A DNA stretch of 11,624 nucleotides from Actinomycetota bacterium (GTDB lineage Bacteria; Actinomycetota; Actinomycetes; Nanopelagicales; Nanopelagicaceae), in the NCBI GenBank assembly GCA_009705165.1, contig WLCU01000014.1, forward strand, positions 1-11,624, read 5' to 3'. The notes below the pieces were generated by a model. The model searched no databases. It saw nothing but the letters and a program-made list of their open reading frames with translations, and was not told the origin of the DNA. Shown piece after piece: positions 1-5,904 of this stretch. Every line of letters starts with the position of its first letter. Positions within the stretch are counted from its first letter, which is position 1. A program made the position numbers and the translations under genes.

Positions 1-18
1 AGCAGGTAACTTACTCAT
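1..18 (-). CDS. Start of a gene running off the left edge (first 6 codons only)
   Basis: An ATG at 18-16 on the minus strand opens a frame reading M-S-K-L-P-A before the window ends. A good Shine-Dalgarno sequence, AAAGGAA (26-32), lies 8 nt upstream of the ATG. The start is 31 nt downstream of the gntR stop codon on the same strand, so it is probably the next gene of the tauE-gntR unit. Six codons cannot identify a family. The claim rests on the ribosome binding site, the spacing and the dense gene packing of the window. Confidence 0.5.
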
Positions 19-49
19 TGATTTATTCCTTTATCTTGGTATGTGGTGG

Positions 50-712
50 TTATAAAGATTTTCGAATTTCGGATTCAAAACCTTCAACGTGCTCTTTCAT
101 TGCCTTTGTTGCTGCCTTTGGATCATTGCTAGCAATTGCCTCTAGCAAAGCTCGGTGTTCGATAATTGCATCGGCTAAATGCTCGACGCGATCAAGTGCC
201 ATAAACCAAATACGCAACGCATGTGCGTAATAGTTATCTAGGGCCGCTGCAAGAAACTCATTGTGTGTGCATTGATAAATGTGGTGATGAATGCGTTGAT
301 CAAGACCAATTAAAGTTGGCATATCCAAATCACCTTTAATGGCATTGATTTCTTCAATTAAATTCTTTGTGATCACTTGATCCGCAGCAGTTGAACGTTG
401 GGCGGCAAGTTCTGCCGCCTTAATCTCAAGAACTGCGCGAGTTTCAGATAGTTGCGAAAGGTTTGCAACATCTACGCGCGAAACAAACATTCCGCGGCGC
501 GGATAAACCTCGATGAGCTTTTCATTAGCTAGCGAGCGCAACGCTTCACGAATTGGTGTTCGCCCCATCTTTAACGTACTCATCAATGCGCTCTCGCTAA
601 TTAATGAACCTGGTTCAAGGTCAAGGGTGATGATCATTGAGCGGATGCGGCTATAGGCCTGCTCTGACAAAGAGTTACTTTGCCTAGAAAGGATGTGGAT
701 AGCCTGACTCAC
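50..712 (-). CDS. GntR-family transcriptional regulator, FCD subfamily
   Basis: The 220-residue protein has the two-domain plan and usual length of FadR/FCD regulators. An N-terminal winged helix-turn-helix occupies about residues 12-78, with the recognition-helix segment GRTPIREALRSLANEKLIEV (50-69) followed by the wing PRRGMFVSRV. The all-helical FCD ligand domain spans about 83-210. Four likely metal ligands of that domain are visible: D138, H142, H186 and H208. Such proteins usually bind small organic acids and repress neighbouring transport or catabolic genes; the ligand here is unknown. The start is GTG: the nearby ATG at 714-712 reads straight into TGA, and no Shine-Dalgarno sequence is present. 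TATCAT lies 7 nt before the GTG, suggesting leaderless initiation. A 10-bp palindrome overlapping that -10 suggests autorepression. The gene is 64 nt downstream of tauE and may control it and the gene at the left edge. Confidence 0.9.
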   Translation of the reverse strand: MSQAIHILSRQSNSLSEQAYSRIRSMIITLDLEPGSLISESALMSTLKMGRTPIREALRSLANEKLIEVYPRRGMFVSRVDVANLSQLSETRAVLEIKAAELAAQRSTAADQVITKNLIEEINAIKGDLDMPTLIGLDQRIHHHIYQCTHNEFLAAALDNYYAHALRIWFMALDRVEHLADAIIEHRALLEAIASNDPKAATKAMKEHVEGFESEIRKSL

Positions 713-719
713 ATTGGCG

Positions 720-725
720 ATGATA
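720..725 (-). promoter_or_regulatory. Putative -10 element of gntR (leaderless)
   Basis: TATCAT on the minus strand is separated from the GTG start by 7 nt (CGCCAAT). That spacing would put the transcription start at the start codon. No convincing -35 is seen. The element is covered by the palindrome at 721-741, so bound repressor would block it. Confidence 0.45.
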
Positions 726-741
726 TATCAGTGATATACCA
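721..741. promoter_or_regulatory. Imperfect palindromic operator, probably for the adjacent GntR regulator
   Basis: Arms TGATATATCA (721-730) and TGATATACCA (732-741) surround a single central G and are inverted repeats matching at 9 of 10 positions. The left arm is itself a perfect 10-bp palindrome. Size and symmetry fit a dimeric GntR/FCD regulator. The site lies in the only gap of the left operon and overlaps the presumed gntR -10. The link to this regulator is inferred from position. Confidence 0.55.
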
Positions 742-776
742 ATTCATAGAGGCACGTGGACGCTAATTACCTCTGA

Positions 777-1511
777 TTACCCGAAGTAGTACTTCTTAAA
801 AAGCCAGGCCGAAGCGCCAAAACCCACGCTCAAAATCAGGGCTCGGTAAATGCTGGCCGGCATCCGAGCTGCATAGCGTCCGCCAAAAGTTCCGCCGATA
901 CTGCCGCCAATAACTAATGCGATGACCGCGGGCCAGACTGCTTTACCGCTAAAGATATAGATGATGTTTGAAACCAGCGAGGTCCAACCGACGATGAGAT
1001 TTTTAGCCGTGTTTAGGGTCTTTGGGTCACGGCGGATATCGCGAGCAAGAACGGCAATCACCATGACCCCCTGGCCTGGGCCAAAGTATCCGCAGTAGAG
1101 ACCGCTTGCCCCAATACCTATTTTCTCCATGAGCCCATGACGAGCCCCACGATCTGGTTTTGGCTTAATTAAAAAGGTCAAGCTGGCACCAAGTAATAAG
1201 AATGGAACCATTTTTTCAAATACGCCAGGTGGGACTGTAAGAAGTAAGTACGCCCCAGTGGCTGAACAGAAAATTGAAATAATGATCAATTTCCTATATT
1301 CGCGGAAATAATCGCGCATTTTGTGGCGCACAGAAATTAATGCAAAAAAGTTTGCAGGTGTTACGCCCAGGGCATTTGAAATCGCTGCGCTAACAGGAGA
1401 CATTCCCGTTGCAAGTAAAACTGGATATGAAATTACCGATGCACCTCCGGCCATTCCATTTATTCCACCCACCACAACGCCTACTAGGCCGATGAATAGG
1501 TACTCAAGCAT
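777..1511 (-). CDS. TauE/SafE-family membrane permease (sulfite/organosulfonate exporter type)
   Basis: This is a 244-residue, strongly hydrophobic protein with about 7-8 predicted membrane helices. It carries the duplicated TauE/SafE (DUF81) architecture: an N-terminal half beginning with a glycine-rich hairpin (GGINGMAGGASVISYP, 15-30) and a second repeat with GASGLYCGYFGPGQGVM (134-150). Family members move sulfite, sulfoacetate, other small anions or sulfur compounds across the cytoplasmic membrane; the sequence does not fix the substrate. I chose the ATG at 1511 over the ATG at 1535. It gives the typical MLEYLFIGLVG amino terminus and has TATGGT-N6-ATG in front, and the longer form would overlap the moaD start. 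The gene is followed by gntR, a plausible local regulator. It is divergent from moaD with only 22 nt between starts. Confidence 0.88.
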   Translation of the reverse strand: MLEYLFIGLVGVVVGGINGMAGGASVISYPVLLATGMSPVSAAISNALGVTPANFFALISVRHKMRDYFREYRKLIIISIFCSATGAYLLLTVPPGVFEKMVPFLLLGASLTFLIKPKPDRGARHGLMEKIGIGASGLYCGYFGPGQGVMVIAVLARDIRRDPKTLNTAKNLIVGWTSLVSNIIYIFSGKAVWPAVIALVIGGSIGGTFGGRYAARMPASIYRALILSVGFGASAWLFKKYYFG

Positions 1512-1517
1512 TGGGCA

Positions 1518-1523
1518 ACCATA
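1518..1523 (-). promoter_or_regulatory. Putative -10 element of the TauE/SafE gene (leaderless)
   Basis: TATGGT on the minus strand, then 6 nt (TGCCCA), then the ATG at 1511. No Shine-Dalgarno sequence is present. The element overlaps the moaD -10 on the other strand by two bases. Confidence 0.4.
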
Positions 1524-1527
1524 CAAT
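1522..1527 (+). promoter_or_regulatory. Putative -10 element of moaD (leaderless)
   Basis: TACAAT is followed by 6 nt (AGCGCC) and the ATG at 1534. No ribosome binding site precedes the gene. This spacing supports the ATG at 1534 rather than the second in-frame ATG at 1540. Confidence 0.5.
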
Positions 1528-1533
1528 AGCGCC

Positions 1534-1779
1534 ATGGCTATGGATATAGAGATTCGCTACTTTGCTGCCGCGCGTGCCGCCGCTGGTGCAAGCTCTGTCC
1601 GTGTTGATTCTGGAACGCTTGAATCAATTCTTAAACAGCAAAGTGCAGGAAATCCAGAATTAGCCCGTGTAATCGCACAGTGTTCATTCTTAGTTGATTC
1701 ATTTGTTGCCGAAGATCTACATCAAGTAATTAAGGCCGGAAGTGTTATCGATGTACTGCCGCGTTTTGCTGGCGGCTAA
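1534..1779 (+). CDS. moaD: Molybdopterin synthase small subunit MoaD
   Basis: This 81-residue ubiquitin-fold protein opens with IEIRYFAAARAAAG and ends VLPRFAGG. The C-terminal Gly-Gly is the family hallmark. It is adenylated by a MoeB-type enzyme, converted to a thiocarboxylate, and donates sulfur to cyclic pyranopterin in the MoaD2-MoaE2 complex in the cytoplasm. Length is normal for the family. The start follows a TACAAT -10 by 6 nt. The frame stays open upstream to 1321, but that part lies antisense to the TauE gene and is not MoaD-like. Unlike the six other Moco genes here, moaD is on the plus strand with its own promoter, and it overlaps the end of moaA by 4 nt. The gene for its activating enzyme is not in the window. 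Confidence 0.93.
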   Translation: MAMDIEIRYFAAARAAAGASSVRVDSGTLESILKQQSAGNPELARVIAQCSFLVDSFVAEDLHQVIKAGSVIDVLPRFAGG

Positions 1780-1785
1780 CCGCCA
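1770..1785. repeat. Perfect inverted repeat at the moaD/moaA tail-to-tail junction
   Basis: TGGCGG (1770-1775) and CCGCCA (1780-1785) are perfect inverted copies around the 4-nt loop CTAA. That loop is the overlap of the two genes and carries parts of both stop codons. The left arm and loop encode Gly-Gly-stop of MoaD; the right arm and loop, read on the minus strand, encode Gly-Gly-stop of MoaA. A 6-bp GC-rich hairpin is possible in both transcripts, but no T-tract follows, so intrinsic termination is doubtful. Confidence 0.8.
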
Positions 1786-2777
1786 ATTGCAGACATTGGT
1801 CTAGGCGGTGCGATAAAACTTGGATCATTAATTCCGTGGCCAGGTAATTTACTAATCACTGTTTTTTGAAAACGTGCGGCAATCTCTGCGCGCTTTGCCG
1901 AATCATCTAGATCGACATCTCGAAGTACTTTACGAACATCAGTTTCAGTTATGGAAAATAGACATGAGCGAAGCTGTCCATCTGAAGTCAATCGCAATCG
2001 ATCGCAAGCACCACAAAATGGCCTAGTTACGCTGCCAATAATGCCAACTGTAGAAGCGGTTCCGTTAACGTAGAACTCTTCAGCCGGGGATGATCCACGT
2101 CCATCTACTGGAGTTAACGTGTATTTCAGTGATAACTCTTTAAATATTTGATCTGCACTGACCATGGTTGCGCGATCCCAAATGCCGCCTGCATCTAAGG
2201 GCATCTGTTCGATAAATCTAAGTACATAATCATTTTCAAGCGCCCAATCCAAAAGCGCAGGTGCTTCATCATCATTTATGCCTTGCAATAAAACCGTGTT
2301 CACTTTAATTGGAGACAAACCCGCTGACTTTGCTGCGGCGAGTCCTTCAATAACATCATTAAAGCGATCACGGTATGTGAGAGTTTTAAAACGCTCGCGG
2401 CTTAAAGTATCCAGACTTATATTAATTCGACTAAGTCCAGCTTTGGCAAGTGGTTGTGCTAATTCTTTTAGTCGTAGCCCATTAGTAGTAAGGGTGAGTT
2501 GGGGAGCATTAGAAAGTCCGGCAATGCGCTCAACGATCTCAACGATATCTGGTCGCAGCAATGGTTCACCGCCGGTCAGGCGCACTTCATCAATTCCTTG
2601 ATTTACGCCAACTTCAATAATCATTAAGAGTTCGTCAGTAGTTAATAAATCTTCATTGGGAATCCAAGCGGCAAAATCATGCGGCATGCAATATGTACAA
2701 CGCAATGAACACCGATCAGTAAGTGAAACTCGCAAGTTTCGATGCTTCCGACCATAAGTATCGATTAGTTGGGTCAT
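1776..2777 (-). CDS. moaA: GTP 3',8-cyclase MoaA (radical SAM)
   Basis: MoaA catalyses the first Moco step, rearranging GTP to 3',8-cyclo-7,8-dihydro-GTP with a SAM-derived radical. In this 333-residue protein the N-terminal cluster motif CX3CX2C is C23, C27 and C30 in SLTDRCSLRCTYCMP. The SAM-binding LTGGEPLLR follows at about 67-75. The C-terminal cluster motif CX2CX13C is C255, C258 and C272. The chain ends PMSAIGG, the conserved Gly-Gly tail that reaches the active site in characterised MoaA. I chose the ATG at 2777 because it forms an ATGA overlap with the moaE stop, like other joints in this operon. An ATG at 2792 would add five residues and lie further inside moaE. It is the last gene of the mobA-to-moaA chain, and its stop overlaps the moaD stop. 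Confidence 0.96.
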   Translation of the reverse strand: MTQLIDTYGRKHRNLRVSLTDRCSLRCTYCMPHDFAAWIPNEDLLTTDELLMIIEVGVNQGIDEVRLTGGEPLLRPDIVEIVERIAGLSNAPQLTLTTNGLRLKELAQPLAKAGLSRINISLDTLSRERFKTLTYRDRFNDVIEGLAAAKSAGLSPIKVNTVLLQGINDDEAPALLDWALENDYVLRFIEQMPLDAGGIWDRATMVSADQIFKELSLKYTLTPVDGRGSSPAEEFYVNGTASTVGIIGSVTRPFCGACDRLRLTSDGQLRSCLFSITETDVRKVLRDVDLDDSAKRAEIAARFQKTVISKLPGHGINDPSFIAPPRPMSAIGG

Positions 2778-3196
2778 GCGCAATTCACCCATTGATCTGA
2801 TCCATCAGAAAATTTCTGATATTTCCAAATGCGTAAATTCTCTTTAACCGCATTTACAATCGCTTCGCAAGCATTAAAAGCAGCTTGTCGGTGCGCTGCA
2901 GATACAGCAACAGCAAAAGCTGTTTGTCCGATTTCGATTTCTCCATACCTATGGGCTACAGCAACTTTTTCAATTTCATATCCGACAATTAACTCATTAG
3001 TAATTATTTTGAGTTGTTCCGGAGCTGATGGATGAATTTCGTAGGACAGTGAAGCAACTTCTTTACCGCCATCGTGATTTCTGACATCACCAGTAAAAAC
3101 AACTGTTGCGCCACATCTTTGATCGGCCACTAGTTTTGATAAGAAATCGGCAGAAATCGGTGCTTCAGAAACTTCAGCATAAACAAGCTCTGGCAT
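2774..3196 (-). CDS. moaE: Molybdopterin synthase catalytic subunit MoaE
   Basis: MoaE holds cyclic pyranopterin monophosphate while two MoaD thiocarboxylates deliver the dithiolene sulfurs. The 140-residue protein matches the family in length. Visible landmarks are TGDVRNHDGG (35-44, with R39), YEIHP, HRYGEIEIGQ (82-91), the HR at 102-103 and the C-terminal RIWKYQKFSDGSDQWV. K118 and K125 have the same seven-residue spacing as the two essential lysines of E. coli MoaE (119 and 126). The ATG overlaps the mog stop by one base (TAATG), and the TGA stop overlaps the moaA start by four (ATGA), so translational coupling is likely. The partner MoaD is on the opposite strand about 1 kb away. Confidence 0.96.
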   Translation of the reverse strand: MPELVYAEVSEAPISADFLSKLVADQRCGATVVFTGDVRNHDGGKEVASLSYEIHPSAPEQLKIITNELIVGYEIEKVAVAHRYGEIEIGQTAFAVAVSAAHRQAAFNACEAIVNAVKENLRIWKYQKFSDGSDQWVNCA

Positions 3197-3675
3197 TAGT
3201 GGTCCTTGCCATCTAGTTGATCCAGAATATGACCAGCCAATCGCTCAATAATTACAAGACCATCAGCCACTGCGCCCTGCGAGCCGGGAAGATTAATTAT
3301 TAGTGATGAAGCATTAGTGCCAGCAAGACCGCGGGTTAAATCACTTGTGGGGGTTTTATCTCTTGAATATGCCCGCAGACTTTCGGCAATGCCTGGAATG
3401 AGTTTTTCAATAAAAGGTGAAGTTGCCTCTGGTGTTACATCTGTTGGTGAAACGCCAGTGCCACCTGTTGTAACAATTAGGCGAACTTTCTTTGCAAGAG
3501 AAATCCTAAGTTGCTCACGAATTGCATCCATATCATCTTGCACAACAAATGGTCCTTCACACTCATAACCAAGTGCCACTAAACCATTGGCTAAAGCCGA
3601 CCCACTTAAATCTGCATACTCTCCGCGTGATGCACGATTGCTTGCAGTTATAACTACCGCGGTGCGTTTACTCAC
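3196..3675 (-). CDS. mog: MogA/MoaB-family molybdopterin adenylyltransferase
   Basis: The enzyme activates molybdopterin by adenylation before molybdate insertion by MoeA. The protein is about 159 residues, a single MPT-binding domain. Motifs visible are VVITASNR near the N terminus, TTGGTGVSPTDVTPEA (about 69-84), PGIAES (94-99) and INLPGS (about 127-132). MogA and MoaB cannot be separated reliably by eye; in many organisms a MoaB-type protein does the MogA job, and the operon position supports that role. I chose the GTG start at 3675. It overlaps the moaC stop as GTGA and has GGAAG five nt upstream. A TTG at 3687 would add four residues and is less likely. Confidence 0.93.
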   Translation of the reverse strand: MSKRTAVVITASNRASRGEYADLSGSALANGLVALGYECEGPFVVQDDMDAIREQLRISLAKKVRLIVTTGGTGVSPTDVTPEATSPFIEKLIPGIAESLRAYSRDKTPTSDLTRGLAGTNASSLIINLPGSQGAVADGLVIIERLAGHILDQLDGKDH

Positions 3676-4145
3676 CCGCGCTTCCAATCGCCATTCTTGC
3701 CACCAGATTTTGAGTCAACGTGAATTGCGCTTATTTCTGCGCCAGGATCTAAAGCTTTTATCATGTCAATAATTGTTAGGCCCGCAACGCTGACTGCAGT
3801 TAGGGCTTCCATTTCAACTCCAGTGCGATCTGAAGTTATAACGTGTGACTTAATGTCTACGCCCATTTCTGTAATTACTAGATCGATAGAAATCTTATTT
3901 ATTGCAATTGGGTGGCAAAGCGGAATCAACTCACTTGTCTTTTTTGCAGCCATGATCCCTGCGATACGAGCAGTTGATAAAACATCACCTTTAGGAGTAG
4001 AACCGTCTTGAAGTAAAGCAACAACCTGAGATGAAAGAATCACCTGAGCTGAAGCAACTGCCTCACGCACAGTTACATTGCGCCCGGTTACGTCGACCAT
4101 ATTGGCTTCACCAGAACTATTTAGGTGGGTTAATCCTTCGCTCAT
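3672..4145 (-). CDS. moaC: Cyclic pyranopterin monophosphate synthase MoaC
   Basis: MoaC converts the MoaA product to cyclic pyranopterin monophosphate. The 157-residue protein is full length. Landmarks in order: ANMVDVTGR (14-22), TVREAVA (25-31), KGDVLSTARIAGIMAAKKTS (52-71), LIPLCHPI (73-80), TGVEMEALTAVSVAGLTIID (108-127) and DMIK (127-130). K52, H78, E111/E113, D127 and K130 correspond to active-site residues of characterised MoaC. The start ATG overlaps the moeA stop (ATGA). The stop overlaps the mog GTG start (GTGA). The gene sits between moeA and mog in the chained operon. Confidence 0.97.
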   Translation of the reverse strand: MSEGLTHLNSSGEANMVDVTGRNVTVREAVASAQVILSSQVVALLQDGSTPKGDVLSTARIAGIMAAKKTSELIPLCHPIAINKISIDLVITEMGVDIKSHVITSDRTGVEMEALTAVSVAGLTIIDMIKALDPGAEISAIHVDSKSGGKNGDWKRG

Positions 4146-5305
4146 GCGGGTAAGTCTAACCAGCGCACTTGTTCACCAACACCGGTCAATTCTTTAGTGA
4201 CAATGGCAAAACCTTCAGAATGAGCCAAACCACGCAACATGGCTGAGCCCAAATAAGGTGCGACGTGAAATTGGTCCTGGATTACATTGCCAATAATCAA
4301 GCGGGTAAAACTCTCTGGAGCAGTTAACTCACTTGCAGTCACAACTGTCCGAAGTATTTTTTGTGGTTGGCCTAACTGAGAAGTGATAACAGGTTGACCG
4401 AGAGAGACAAGTGCAACTACTGCCGATTGTGGATTGCCGGGCAAGCCAAGAATTGCAGTTTTATCTTTGTGCGCCAACAACATCGGATGTCCTGGTCGTA
4501 CTTTCACAGTATCAACCAAAATATCAGCGCCAATTAATTCAAGTGCGGCATGCAAGAAATCGCGCGGACCTTGGGCAGTTCCACCTGTAGTAATAACTAC
4601 GTCGGCAGTAGCACAGGCTTTTTGTAATGCTTCTACAACTAAATCAAGTTGATCTGAAATATATTCAGTGCTTATTACTTGCGCTCCCATTGCAATTAAC
4701 CAACCTGGAAGCTGTGGGCCAAGCGCGTCACGAACTAATCCATCACTTGGAATTCCAGAGAGTTGAATTTCATCACCAAGTAAAACTAAAGCAACGCGAG
4801 GTTTCACAACGACTTCAACGTAATCAAGACCAGCAGCTGCCAGTAATCCAATCATGGCTGGATTTAAAATTGTCCCGGCTTGAATTAAAACATCACCTGC
4901 TGCGCATTCATGTGCTGCTGGTCGGATTTCTTGATTCGCAAATACTTGTCCTACAAGTTCTGTTCCATTTACTTGCGCAACTTCCCATCGAATAACTCCA
5001 AAAGTCCCGGCTGGAATTACTGCCCCAGTTGCGATTCCTACTGCTTGCCCAGGTTGTAATTGCGATTTCATTGGCAAACCTGCTTTAACTTCACCGATAA
5101 TTTGCCAAGGCCCTTGCCCTGAAACTGCAAAACCATCCATTGCCGAAGTTGCATATGTTGGAAGATCAACAAGAGAGCGTGCATCATTTGCCAATGTTCG
5201 ACCGATGCAATCTGCGACGATTAACTTTTCACTTTGCAAAACAGTGAATGTGGTGGCGGCGACTAATCGAGCATCATCCCAACTGCCTTCAACTAAAGCG
5301 CTCAT
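4142..5305 (-). CDS. moeA: Molybdopterin molybdenumtransferase MoeA (divergent actinobacterial type)
   Basis: MoeA inserts molybdate into adenylated molybdopterin. The protein has 387 residues, slightly short for the family. The N-terminal MoeA domain carries LPTYATSAMDGFAV (48-61, with the conserved Asp at 57) and ATGAVIPAG (about 92-100). The central MPT-binding domain has LGDEI, the signature TTGGTAQGPRDFLH, VRPGHPML and LGLPGNPQSAVV. A MoeA C-terminal domain follows. The loops differ from the E. coli pattern (TTGG-VSVGDYD, PGKP). From memory, Gly-Thr-Ala-rich loops with RPGHPMLLA mark a MoeA subgroup common in Actinobacteria. The ATG overlaps the mobA stop (ATGA) and has GAGG five nt upstream. 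The stop overlaps moaC. Confidence 0.93.
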   Translation of the reverse strand: MSALVEGSWDDARLVAATTFTVLQSEKLIVADCIGRTLANDARSLVDLPTYATSAMDGFAVSGQGPWQIIGEVKAGLPMKSQLQPGQAVGIATGAVIPAGTFGVIRWEVAQVNGTELVGQVFANQEIRPAAHECAAGDVLIQAGTILNPAMIGLLAAAGLDYVEVVVKPRVALVLLGDEIQLSGIPSDGLVRDALGPQLPGWLIAMGAQVISTEYISDQLDLVVEALQKACATADVVITTGGTAQGPRDFLHAALELIGADILVDTVKVRPGHPMLLAHKDKTAILGLPGNPQSAVVALVSLGQPVITSQLGQPQKILRTVVTASELTAPESFTRLIIGNVIQDQFHVAPYLGSAMLRGLAHSEGFAIVTKELTGVGEQVRWLDLPA

Positions 5306-5886
5306 AGTGACCTCAAATATTCCAAAGCAACGGCTAAATCATGAGGAGTATCCACATCAATCATGGCTTTTTCAACTTCTGGGCTCATGGAGATCTCTCG
5401 AATCTTAAGATCAGAAATTAAGTTGCGCATAGATTCCCCCTGAGTTTGGGCAAATTTTAAAATCGCATTTTCAAGGGCTTCTCGACGGTAAATCGCAGCC
5501 AACGGCTGTTTAAACCCTTTTGAATCAACATACATAACGGCGTCATCATGTGCAGTCATTGCACTAATTAAATGCACCACGTGTGAAATAGCAAAAGGCA
5601 TATCAGTTGCTATAACTCCAATTGTTTCAGTGCTACACAAATCTAACGCAGCGGCAATACCTGCAACTGGACCTCCCCCGGCAGGATCTTCTTGAATACA
5701 TTGATAATTTACTTCGGATATATGTGGATTTGGACCAACAATGATGATTTCATATTCACTTGGGATATCACTTAGTACGTATTGAATTAATTTTTGGCGG
5801 CCAAGGATTGCTTGGGATTTATCTGCGCCAAATCTTGAACTCGTGCCGCCACTTAGGACGATGATGCTCGCGGATTTGGATTCCAT
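5302..5886 (-). CDS. mobA: Molybdenum cofactor guanylyltransferase (MobA-like)
   Basis: This 194-residue Rossmann-fold nucleotidyltransferase would attach GMP (or another nucleotide) to the molybdopterin cofactor. The N-terminal nucleotide-binding signature reads LSGGTSSRFGADKS (11-24), close to the LAGGxSxRMGxDK consensus. EDPAGGGPVAGI (66-77) and ATDMPF (93-98, with the metal-binding Asp at 95) follow, and DVDTPHDL closes the domain. MobA (GTP) and MocA-type (CTP) enzymes are close relatives; context favours Moco but does not settle the nucleotide. It is the promoter-proximal gene of the six-gene Moco operon. No Shine-Dalgarno sequence is seen; TATCCT lies 6 nt before the ATG, so translation is probably leaderless. 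It diverges from the metallophosphoesterase gene with 18 nt between starts. Confidence 0.9.
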   Translation of the reverse strand: MESKSASIIVLSGGTSSRFGADKSQAILGRQKLIQYVLSDIPSEYEIIIVGPNPHISEVNYQCIQEDPAGGGPVAGIAAALDLCSTETIGVIATDMPFAISHVVHLISAMTAHDDAVMYVDSKGFKQPLAAIYRREALENAILKFAQTQGESMRNLISDLKIREISMSPEVEKAMIDVDTPHDLAVALEYLRSL

Positions 5887-5891
5887 TTGGC

Positions 5892-5897
5892 TAGGAT
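5892..5897 (+). promoter_or_regulatory. Putative -10 element of the metallophosphoesterase gene
   Basis: TAGGAT, then 7 nt (ACTGACT), then the ATG at 5905. There is no ribosome binding site. It occupies nearly the same bases as the mobA -10 on the other strand. Confidence 0.5.
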
Positions 5898-5898
5898 A
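5893..5898 (-). promoter_or_regulatory. Putative -10 element of the Moco operon (mobA promoter)
   Basis: TATCCT on the minus strand, then 6 nt (AGCCAA), then the ATG at 5886. With no other gap upstream of any of the six chained genes, this is likely the main promoter of mobA-moeA-moaC-mog-moaE-moaA. I see no Moco riboswitch: the intergenic space is only 18 nt. Confidence 0.5.
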
Positions 5899-5904
5899 CT
5901 GACT

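Noticed and set aside
712..714. ATG at 714-712 as the gntR start
   Set aside because: It reads ATG TGA, an immediate stop. The GTG at 712 is in frame with the helix-turn-helix.
1321..1533. N-terminal extension of moaD upstream of its ATG
   Set aside because: It is antisense to the TauE/SafE gene, unlike any MoaD, and would make the protein nearly twice the family length.
1770..1785. Inverted repeat as a bidirectional intrinsic terminator
   Set aside because: The stem is only 6 bp and no T-run follows on either strand, so I list it as a repeat rather than a terminator.
4627..4995. Leu/Gln-rich open frame on the plus strand
   Set aside because: It is antisense to moeA and low in complexity, with no motifs.
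5887..5904. TTG start adding six residues to the metallophosphoesterase
   Set aside because: A TTG abutting the mobA start would consume both promoters. The ATG at 5905 has a -10 at leaderless spacing.
5887..5904. Moco riboswitch upstream of the Moco operon
   Set aside because: Only 18 nt lie between mobA and the divergent gene, far too short for the aptamer.
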